A DNA stretch of 64,000 nucleotides, taken from positions 992,001 to 1,056,000 of the forward strand of contig JANVFP010000006.1 in NCBI GenBank assembly GCA_027919835.1, read 5' to 3'. The notes below the pieces were generated by a model. The model was not told the DNA's origin, made no database searches, and worked only from the letters and a program-made list of their open reading frames with translations. The DNA is from Lentinula raphanica (Eukaryota > Basidiomycota > Agaricomycetes > Agaricales > Omphalotaceae). The stretch's first letter is position 1. Every line of letters starts with the position of its first letter. Shown one piece after another: positions 55,252 through 64,000 of the stretch. A program made the translations under genes and the position numbers.

Positions 55252-57622
55252 TCATGCACCAGCTTTTATCGCTGTCCTCGGAGGAGGTCTAAGTCCTTTG
55301 GCCTTCATACGTCGGCGTTTGGCCTCTGATAACAGGGGTTCGGTCAGACATTCTGATTCGTACTCATACAGATATGACGAACCTTCGAGATAAGGTCTAT
55401 CTTCATCATCATCGAAGGCAATCTTTTCTTCTTCTACAGCAACTTGTTCGCCCTCTTCCTCAATACCAGTCAATCCAATTTCTGACTCCGTTCCGGCTTT
55501 CGGAGCCTTGCCTCGCTTTTCTACTTTGAATTTAGCGACATAGAAGCCGTCCATATTGTGCACATGGGGATAGAAGCGTCTTGTGAGAGACAGACTGGGG
55601 TTGAAGATTTTACCGCGGTACTTTGTGTATCCTTCTCTTCCGAACTCTAGACCGGTATCTACGAGCTTGACGTTCGGTCTTTTGCGTAGAGCGTAGTCGA
55701 CGACGGACTCATTTTCATCTACGGTTACAGAGCATGTCGAGTAGACGACATAGCCTCCTGTTTTTGAATCGGGAGAAACACTGTCAATAGCACATAGAAT
55801 GAGCTGTTTTTGGAGGTGAGCGAGGAGCGTGAAATCACGCTCAGACTAAGATAGAATAGTTATTAGCTGGACTCGGCCAATCATAGAAAGCACACAAACC
55901 TTATTGATTTTGACACTTGAATCTTTGCTGATAACACCGGTACCACTGCATGGGGCATCGAGCAAAACCCTGTCGAAACCGCCGATGACTTTGGGAAATT
56001 CCCGACCATCATACGAACACACTACAACGTTTTTACAGCCCAGCCGGTGAACGTTCGCACTCAAACTCTTCGTTCGTGCTTTGTTTGCGTCGTTAGCGAA
56101 AACAACTCCTGTATTTTGTAGGAGAGCAGCTATATGTGTGGTTTTGCCTCCGGGGGCGGAGGCCATATCAAGAACGCGTTCGTGTGGTTGTGGGGAAAGT
56201 GCAATTACAGGGAGGAAGGAAGAGGCGGCTTGGAGCATGTAATGACCAGCTAGATACTCAGGCGTAGCACCTAGGGAGCGTTCAGCAGGCATCAGGACGC
56301 ATGGAGATAAACGAACCTATTGGTACACTACTCTCAAAAACCTGGAGACCGACGTTGGTCCATTTTCCAATAGGTTCAAGGTTTACTCCGCGATTGATAA
56401 GTGCCTGCGCTAGGTCTCGTCGTCTGGTCCGAAGAGTATTGGTACGAATGGTGACTGGACGGGGAACTTCATTTGCCTCGAAAAATTCGATAGCCTGCAA
56501 ATTATGCATTTCAATGCCACATATGAGAAATCACGGCCAAGACAGACAGACAAACCTCTGCAACAGGGAAGAGTTGAAATAGCTTTTCCGCAAGGAAATC
56601 GTTGTAGCCATAATAACTTGATATATCTGTTAACAGTTGACTGATATACTCAGATCTTGAACTAAATGTCCTTTTGAGCAAAAGGAGCAAAATGAAAATT
56701 AAACTTGTGTTATTGCTCACCGACCCTTCTCAGCCAACTTTTTGAATTTCCCTAGGACACGCACACAATCTCTCATACGTCTCTGTACGACATGTACATC
56801 GGGACCACCAGCCTTGGCTTCTGCTTCCTTTTCCTCCTGCGTTGGTAACCGGAAAGGCTCGCCGTCAGTCTCTTCCTCGTCCTCATCCATGTCGAGATCG
56901 TCGTCTTCCTCCTGGTTGAACGCTGCTTGTTGCATCTCTTCAACATCCAGTGCAGCTTCTGCGGCTGCCGCTTCATCTAAGGCTTTGGAACGAGCAGCCA
57001 TATTAGCCATCGTGATTCGTTCGTCATCGTCATCATCAGAGGATGATTCAGAATCATCTGAAGCAGTGGGTATGATCTTTGACGGTCGTTCAAACTGTTT
57101 TGACTTTTTGGCCTTGCCTGTTACGAGTTCAGGTTCGTCGTCTTCTGCGTCTGAACCGAAATCGAATGCTTGAACCGGTCCACGAAGTTCGTCGCTGTGA
57201 TAGGTATTAGTATACCGTTGTATTACATGGGATAGTAGACGCACTCATTGAATTCATCTATATCCAGATCATCTAGCCCTTCATCGTCGCTGTTATTGAA
57301 TAGAGATCTACATGTTCGACGTGAGCAGTTCGGTATCGTGAACTCCCTGTAATACATACTTTGCTTGTGCCTTGAGTTCAGCATCGTCAGCTACATTTTC
57401 CCATCCATCTGCAGATGCATCATCCTCAAAGTGAGCATTCTTCTTCTTCTTGTCACCCTTCTGTTTGCTCTTAGGCTGTTCTTTATTTTTCTTCGTCGGT
57501 CGAGCGTTGGATTTGTCGTCCAAAGATTCGGCTTTCCGTTTGCCAAGCTTTTTTGGAGAAGCATTCTGCTTGGTATCTAATGGTTGCGGCGCGGGCTGTT
57601 TGTTTTTTGCACGATGACCCAT
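55252..57622 (-). CDS. NOP2: rRNA cytosine-C5 methyltransferase NOP2
   Basis: Nucleolar SAM-dependent enzyme that methylates 25S rRNA and is needed for 60S subunit assembly. ATG 57622 opens [20 protein letters not shown] and Lys-rich nucleolar sequence. Acidic Asp/Glu blocks follow ([20 protein letters not shown]). Then [40 protein letters not shown] and [20 protein letters not shown]. The catalytic domain contains [37 protein letters not shown] (SAM loop) and [16 protein letters not shown] with the release Cys. [20 protein letters not shown] carries the catalytic [22 protein letters not shown] follows. About 700 residues and six or more introns. It has no close functional neighbour. Confidence 0.95.
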
Positions 57623-57780
57623 GTCGAACGGAAAAGTGAAGACAGGTGAAGACGCAGAAAAATCAAGCGTGTGAAGATTTTCTCTGATGACAAACTTCGG
57701 TCCGCGAGAACATTTTATGACGAGGTAGTAGCCTCAGTCCGTGAAGCTTAGGCTATTCTGTATGTACCACTTGTTACCAC

Positions 57781-58546
57781 TCAGCCAATCCTCAATCCCA
57801 GTGCAAGCCCCGCCAGAAAAGATGCTCGAGGTTGGAAATCTGCAGTCAAGAAATCTACCAGCCAATTCCAGGCCGACCAGATTGTCGGAGCTCTCTTGGT
57901 ACCAGCCGCATCCGTTGTGTAGAACAAGCTTTCGAATCGCTGCCCCATACGAGCCCAGTCAACTCGCAGAAGAGAGAAGGATCCGAGATACTAGTTGTTT
58001 ATTCCATATATGCGCTTCGATGGTATCAAACGTTAGACACACCTGTAGCAGGACAAACACGCCTCCAAGGAAGAACTTAGGCCACAGCTTTCGCACCCTT
58101 CTTGATGAAAACTCCAGCGCATATACCAGCGACCGTTCCAAAACCAAGCTCATATAGTGACACCGAGGATTCTGGTGGAGGCGGAGGCGGGGGCAGAGAA
58201 TCAGATTGGGTGGATGGTGCTGGCGATGGAGAAGCAGCAGTAGCTGGAGCGAAGGCAGAATATGAGCAGACAGCCACCGTTCACATCACAAGTACCCACG
58301 TTCACATCTGATAAAGGGCCGGAAGTACAGGGAGAGACCAAGTCCGAGTCCACTCAACCCAACCGCTTTGAACACGGACGAAGGAATCCGAATGGTAGCA
58401 GCAAACGATTTTCTGGACGTTTGCAAGCTAGATATGTTACTGGAAAGTCGAGGATGGCTGGGGAAAAGCTGGCTGAATCGCTGTGGACCAATGCAGCGAC
58501 GAGATAGATTGAAGATTGGTGAAGACATTGCAGAGTGTGACGTCAT
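57781..58546 (-). pseudogene. FUN14-domain mitochondrial protein, frame broken by 4 bases
   Basis: FUN14/FUNDC1-type proteins sit in the mitochondrial outer membrane, and animal FUNDC1 is a mitophagy receptor. ATG 58546 opens a basic, Ser-rich leader. Then SSVFKAVGLSGLGLGLSLYF and, after a GTGGGT intron, a Pro-rich stretch and VSLYELGFGTVAGICAGVFI with KKGAKAVA. Here the frame meets TAA (58077-58079). Directly after TAAG the domain resumes one frame over: FFLGGVFVLLQ, an intron, YLGSFSLLRVDWARMGQRFE, then AWNWLVDFLTADFQPRASFL and AGLALGLRIG to TGA at 57781. Dropping TAAG restores one continuous family member. So this is either a 4-base lesion or an assembly error. I call the locus broken as given; upstream exons alone would make a protein missing half the domain. 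Confidence 0.7.
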
Positions 58547-58866
58547 CCCTCACCGCGACCAGTCACATTCGCATGAGCTCTGTCACAAATCACAAAGTCA
58601 ATTGGTACCAAGTTCCCTTTCTGGATATCGCGGGATCTGCACGAAAAAATCATCATTCTAAACAAATCGTTCTGTATGTAACATTGTAAGTACGAGCTGT
58701 AGAAGGCTGCAGAATGCGTAATTTGCGATCTTTCTCTTTCAAAATAGTATCTCCCTTTTGAATTTTCGCAGAAACTGGTAAAAAAGTCTTTGTTCAGAAC
58801 ACGTGGGAAATTTAAGGAGAGCCTCTTTGTTTCTCAACTTCAAATCCTACCCATCTACATCGTAAT
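58547..58866. other. Divergent promoter region
   Basis: Between the FUN14 gene and the zinc-finger gene. Nothing else seen. Confidence 0.4.
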
Positions 58867-61306
58867 ATGGAGTTTTCACCCACAGGTGAAGCGCACCCGG
58901 ACGTTGTGCAACGAACCCGAAAATTCAGGGCCTTCGATGAGCCAGAGAAGAAACAGGTGTTCCAATCCTTCATCGAATACCAAGCTCCTCACAAGCCTCC
59001 CCGGATCTGGGAAAGACGGGGGATGTTTTCCTCAATACCGAATCTTATAAGATGTTTTTGCGAGTCGATACCTCATGGGTCAAATGGGATACGTCGTCGA
59101 GCTCTCGTCTTGCGCATCCTCAATATCCGCACAGATACTTGTGGATAATGCAGATATCGAGACAACCACAAGTGGAATTTGTCCCTCTAAGTCTTCTGAA
59201 GAAGTTCAAAATCCTGAGTACGTTCAATTACTTTGAAATTTCGATACGCTGACATTTTTGCGTTGATTACTGTCTAGATAAAACGAACCTCCTAAAAGCT
59301 ATGGTCTCGTCGAATCAAAAACAGGCATTTTCGCGCAAACGACGATCTGAATTCTCTCTTAACACTAGAAATGGCAAGAAAGGACGTCTTAACAATATCG
59401 AACCACCTTCAGAGTCGATCAGTGGCACAGATGTCCGCTATAGCATACCAACGACATCCGTCACTCCTATCCAACATTCCATTTTTAGTTCTTCAGCCTC
59501 TCCCTCGTCCACTGTTCCGCACCCTTCCATTCTTTCGTTGTCGAACGCAGTTCCTCCAGCAAATGGACGGTCTTCTGAAACTGCGTCTCCGCCAGCTCAA
59601 GAAAGCGACAGGCAGTTGCGAGAACGAAACGAATTTTTGGAAAAAGAAATTCAAGAGTTGCGACTCAGTCTTCGAATATCTAGAGAAATGGCGAAGGATA
59701 GCCAAGCCACCCAAGTAGGAGCTGAATACCTGATTTCGTTTCATGCTGAATATTAATGTAACTCTTTGTCATATGTAGGCCACCACCTCAACCACTGCGC
59801 CTGACCCTCAGGAAGGATTGTCTGAGTTAGATGAAGACGATTCTCGTCAGCCGCAGCTTCGATCCCCTCCACCGACGCCTTCCATATCTCCCATATCAGG
59901 GCCATTGTTCCACAATACTGATTCGATGCCAATGAAACCAAATGCAAACTATCACCACCATCCTTCCCCCTCTCATCACTATGAATCAGTTTCTTCGAAC
60001 ATGGAGATCGAGGACGTTGGTACCGACTTCAATGTCAAGGATGAGGACGAGCTTGAGGACAAAAAACCAACCATCTACGTTAAATCCGAATCTGTGCCAG
60101 CTTCAGGTCCAGCAACGGTTGACGTGAAAAAGGAGTATATCGATCTGACTTTTTCTGATGATGAAGAACCTTCCAATAGCTCACAGCCCGTGCAGAAATC
60201 CTCGCATGGCGTCAATCATACCTCGTATAGGGCAACTCCTTTACCATCTTCCTCAACAGCACATAACGACAATCAATCAAAAAAGTCTATCATTCATCCC
60301 GTTCCTTCTCCTAATATTCGTCTTCCTCGAGCGACATCATCTTCTCGTCCCGAGAAAGTTACTTCCATTGCTCATTCTAGGACTCCGTTATCCAGTAAAA
60401 TTCGCGAACATCTCCATGCGTCCAAGCCGCAACCAACTTCTAGCAAACACCCCATCCCCACTATTACCTCTCAGCATACACAGCCAAACATGACTGCAGA
60501 AGTTATCTCGGACGATGATGATATCCTCGAGATCACGCCTAACCAGTTCCGCAAGAGTGTGAGGGCTGGGAAGAGAAAGGCCACGGAGTCGTCCAACGGA
60601 CCAAACACTTTCCAGACTGATATGCGCGCCTTGAGCGAGATGCTCCCACGGCCACTCACGTCGATTGCAAAGAAGGAGGAACCGCAAAATGTTCAAATTC
60701 CTGGTACCACTTCTTGTGAATCCATTGCCGCCGCTACTGCCAATACTTCGAGCGATCGTTCCAGGGATTCTGACGATGAAGATATGGCAAACAGCGACTT
60801 TGAGCTCACTTATCCTGAGGACGAACCTCCTTTGCCTGCTCCTGCCCCCGCTCCTATCGAAGATGATGACGTCAAAATGGAGGATGTGGGTGAAGCTGAT
60901 ACGAAGGATGCGCCAAGGGGTAGTCAAAGTATAGCTGAGAGTGCACAACGTGGGCATGGCCAAGTTTCTGAAGACCCGCTTCTCGACGGTACGTACTGCG
61001 TTCGAGACATCTCATCTTCAGCCCACATTGATATGATCGTGATAGCCGACACAATACTTTCTTTCTTCAAACTAGAGAAAGACCACAGGAAGTGTATGCT
61101 GTGTGGTATCTCGAAAGCAAAAGAGTATGTCTTCTAATGTTGGAGCACTGTCCAACTTGTTCTGAGTGTTCAATTTATCTAGATGGAAACGTAAATTCCC
61201 GGTAGACAACATTCATTCCATGCGGCGTCATCTTGAAATTCATCGAGATAACCAAGCTGAGATGCAAAACATCCAAAAGATCATCGATGCAGCGGGCAGT
61301 GAATGA
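58867..61306 (+). CDS. Coiled-coil protein with a C-terminal C2H2-like zinc finger
   Basis: Function unknown; probably nuclear. ATG 58867 opens MEFSPTGEAHPDVVQRTRKF then AFDEPEKKQVFQSF. A frame change before 59020 needs either a 59-nt intron (GTGTTC to AAAG) or a missing base. From there the product is certain: DVFLNTESYKMFLRVDTSWV, HPQYPHRYLWIMQISRQPQV, and EFVPLSLLKKFKI joined by an intron to LNKTNLLKAMVSSNQKQAFS. A coiled coil follows (RQLRERNEFLEKEIQELRLS), then a long acidic/Ser-rich region with SUMO-like motifs (VKKEYIDLTFSDDEEP; DDDILEITPNQF). The final exons give EKDHRKCMLCGISKAKEW and MRRHLEIHRDN, a Cys2-His2 arrangement. The acidic hydrophobic runs IDLTFSDDEE and ILEITP resemble SUMO-interacting motifs. 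At least four introns. Confidence 0.7.
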
Positions 61307-61528
61307 CTTTGCTGATGCTCGTCATGTAACTGCTAAGTCTCAATAACGTATGTATTATTAATGCTCCTTGCTCGTTCTAGTTTATGGTATAAGATAGTTC
61401 TTGATTACCTTACATGCTCGCCTGCTATTGTCTTTGCACGTATACGAATATGTGATAGTTTTTGTCTAGACAGTTCCCTATGTGCTAACCGTAATATCAA
61501 TCTATGCAAAATGCATACACTTTCCATA

Positions 61529-63533
61529 TCATCCTCTATGCTCTGAAGCCAGCCAATCAGGTATATCAGTGGGAAGAAATTGAGACCTGGAAGTCTTCGC
61601 TGACGTAGGCGTTGTGCTCGCGGAACCCATCGCTACGACGAATCCTCTGGATCTGGTCGCTGGTGTATCCTGGGATGACACTGACTCAAGATGGGCTTGA
61701 AGCCGTGGATGAGGCAGAAGCCGTGCAGCAGGTTGGGGAGGACTCGGTAACTGTGCAGAATGAAGACTGGCTGCCAAAGAACCAAATGACAGAGGTCGGT
61801 GTGGTACTACCACGGGACGTGAGATCCTCTTCGAATGAACGTGAACTCCTGGCCTCAAAGAAAGAGGCGTGGAAGGTGGTGTTTGAGCCTGATATGTAGG
61901 TGTATGCAATTTGAGGTAGTCGTTCGTGTATTGAGACCACAAGGTGGCATTGTAAGAAGGTGGAAGGGGGAAACCACGGCTACCAAATGACAAAGACACG
62001 GTAGGAGTTCCAGTGGGCACATGAGTGCCACTAGAGACGATGCTAGATGTGCTCGGAGTTGTGATACGGCTGGGAGGATCCTGGAATGGATTGGGAAGAG
62101 GTCGATCGAGAGAATTGCGGATCCGCGGAGCTCCTAGACTTGGTGGTGCGCTTTGGGCGCTCTCAGAGCGACCAAGACGTCCCATTGTCAGATGGACATC
62201 ATGAGCAGTTCCGGGTCTTCCATTCATACTTCGTGATACCTGACTCGGTTGGTTGCTCGTCAATGAATCGCCATTTGACCCGAGCCTTTCTCGGTAGCCT
62301 ACACGTAAAAAGTCGGGAGTCGGACTCGGAGAGAGGGCATCTCTCCTGAGCGGGGTAGTTGGACGTGAAAAATACGCTGAAGGAAGAGGGGAATCAATTC
62401 TGCCATAGAAAGGTTCAGCGACAGCATATGGGTGCTGGGTCAAAGGAGTAGGCTTATAACCAATCGTGGAGGACATTGGAGTCGATAGCGAAGAGTTCGT
62501 AGTTGGAGAAGAAGTGACGGTATAATGAAAGACTGGGGTTTGGGCCGTATGCTCTGAAGGGTTCGCCAGAATTAAAGGACGCGGAGCATGACGCTCTAAG
62601 CCATGTCCGCGCCTGCTGAAGTCCATCTGAGGATATGCGGCGTCTGTGTTGAAATCGCGAGCTTCAGATTTCTCTATAGGTGGAATCAACTGAGTTCTGG
62701 AATTGACACGAATCAGGCCTTCTTCGTCGATATCTGAGGGCGCTTTCGCTAAGAGAGGTCTCGGGATAGTGTGCGCTATGACCGCTAGAGCTACTGAATA
62801 AATAATCACTAGTACAGAGAAGGAGTTAATAACCGCGAATAAATACTCGTTGAAAGAAGGTACTAACAAAGTCCTGAGATCACAAAACTTGATAACACAA
62901 CGAACAAGGTGGATTGGGTACAACTATCCTCAATTCCTGTATTGCATATGAGATTAAAGTAGGAAATGAGAGCAATGTGTAAACATACCAGAGCTCGAAC
63001 AAGGTAGTTTTGCCCGCCCAAGAGTCATGAGTAAGGCACCGCCTGGATTTGTATTAGTGTATTAGTTCGCTGGACGAATCTTGCTGAGTACTCACACAAC
63101 ACAAACACAAGGAAAATAGAGACCCGAGCAGCATCCAACCAAACTTTGAACTGAACGATGATCCTGTGAAAGGAGTTTTGAGTATGTACACATGAGCTTC
63201 GGAAATGAATTTAGCTCACATGAGATAAAGCAAGATTGCACCCAGAGAGTGTACTACTGTTAGTACAATTACTATAATTCCTGATCGTAGCATCATATGT
63301 GAGTGAACAGCCATGTACTACGAAACAGATTGGCGTACGACTGATGAGATCGAAATCGTTCCATTGACGAAGAAGGAAGATGGACAAAATCGTAGCGCAT
63401 CCTATGCTAAGCAACATGCATATAGCTGTTCAACATCACTTCGTTAGCACAAATTGAGTGAGCTTCAATGCAAACACTTACCGAAAATGAAAGCCCTGAC
63501 AGCTTTGAAAATGGTGACTATCCTAAGAAACAT
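61529..63533 (-). CDS. Four-TM (MARVEL-like) membrane protein with a long disordered tail
   Basis: Role unknown. ATG 63533 gives MFLRIVTIFKAVRAFIF. Introns with GTAAGT, GTACGC, GTGAGC, GTGAGT, GTATGT and GTTAGT donors join short exons encoding helices: AICMLLSIGCATILSIFLLR, LIVLTVVHSLGAILLYLM, VSIFLVFVLCGALLMTL, and LFVVLSSFVISGLLIIYSVA then LAVIAHTI. Between helices 3 and 4 is a small Cys loop (GRAKLPCSSSGIEDSCTQST). The last exon (up to 62870) encodes about 430 residues of Ser/Pro/Thr-rich cytosolic tail, ending FLPTDIPDWLASEHRG. The 4-TM layout with both ends inside is typical of MARVEL or SUR7-type proteins, but I see no diagnostic motif, so the superfamily is a guess. Confidence 0.72.
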
Positions 63534-64000
63534 GGTATCGCAAACTGTAGATTGTGTCTAATGGCAAACGATTGAACGAACGAACGAAGCAAACACGATC
63601 CTACGAGTCGAAGAAAAGAGAAGAAAAGAATGACTCGTGGATCAACAAAGAACGTCCAGAAACAAAATCAACTGGCCAGCCAAATCGAAGGGAGGAAAGG
63701 GGGGCCTGTATGAGGTCGAAGCCTTACATTCAACGTGGTTAAATACAAACCCATCGAGCTCGAGGAAGACACTTCCAGACTCAAGGATAGACTGACAGAT
63801 CGACAAGTTATTAGCAAGCTGTGCGACTCCATCAGTCAGTAATACTATTCAATTGAAGTTCAAATGTCGCAGGCAGAACGTGCACAGCGGCAGCAGCGCC
63901 GCTCGTATGGTCCTTGTGATAACACAGTCGAAAGGTAGTTGGCTGAGAGTTGACTTGAGGGCGGTGATTGGGAGAAAAATATGTAGATCAAGTTGAAGGA
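63534..64000. other. Right-edge region
   Basis: Promoter of the four-TM protein gene. At 63864 an ATG opens MSQAERAQRQQRRSYGPCDN, ending near a possible donor (AG-GTAGTT at 63934). It may be the first exon of a plus-strand gene cut by the window edge, but support is weak. Confidence 0.3.

Noticed and set aside
56742..57173. 143-codon Ser-rich plus-strand ORF
   Set aside because: Antisense to the acidic region of NOP2; Ser-rich only because GAN codons are read in reverse.
1..64000. CRISPR arrays, bacterial operons, rRNA genes, intact transposons
   Set aside because: No spaced identical repeats, no ribosomal RNA-like sequence, and no transposase, integrase or reverse-transcriptase motifs found on either strand.

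Overview
This 64 kb window is nuclear DNA from a filamentous basidiomycete, most likely an agaricomycete. The evidence is gene density (about 30 genes, one per 2 kb), many 48-70 nt GT-AG introns with CTNAC-like branch sites, C/T-rich leader regions, and gene content: a PalI/Rim9-type membrane protein, an Sds3-type HDAC subunit, a HAL4/SAT4-type kinase, ATG15 and an eIF2B epsilon subunit. Gene models were built by hand from splice signals and reading frame. Gene ends are usually firmer than exact exon borders.

Layout. 0.7-6.1 kb: plasma-membrane syntaxin, argininosuccinate lyase and an AIG1/FAR-17a membrane protein. 6.6-7.1 kb: one weak small gene. 7.9-12.1 kb: a large Rho guanine-nucleotide exchange factor. 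13.2-18.6 kb: an NmrA-like oxidoreductase, a secreted tandem-repeat protein flanked by diverged direct repeats, and an Sds3-like protein. 19.2-21.3 kb: two tandem, decaying copies of an unknown secreted-protein gene. 21.8-28.3 kb: ATG15 lipase, a protein with a C-terminal Zn2Cys6 cluster, a small hydrophilic protein and a secreted protein. 28.9-32.1 kb: guanine deaminase and GINS subunit Sld5. 32.1-35.3 kb: gene-poor, with an F-box remnant. 35.3-42.6 kb: HAL-type kinase, YOS9/OS-9 ERAD lectin and an AT-hook protein. 43.1-47.9 kb: a three-gene kynurenine block (3-monooxygenase, kynureninase, formamidase). 48.1-53.1 kb: PMP3 proteolipid, eIF2B epsilon and an Ala/Glu-rich protein. 53.7-63.5 kb: a Rim9-like protein, NOP2, a FUN14 protein with a broken frame, a zinc-finger/coiled-coil protein and a four-TM protein with a long disordered tail.

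Most genes are unlinked housekeeping functions. The clear functional grouping is the kynurenine block, whose enzymes act on N-formylkynurenine (formamidase), kynurenine (3-monooxygenase) and 3-hydroxykynurenine (kynureninase), towards 3-hydroxyanthranilate and NAD+. The accessory, faster-changing parts are 14.3-21.4 kb and 32-35 kb. Three conserved genes (Rho GEF, FUN14 and possibly the zinc-finger gene) show frame breaks of one or four bases that splicing does not easily explain. They are either assembly indels or real lesions. I did not find a convincing new multi-gene system.
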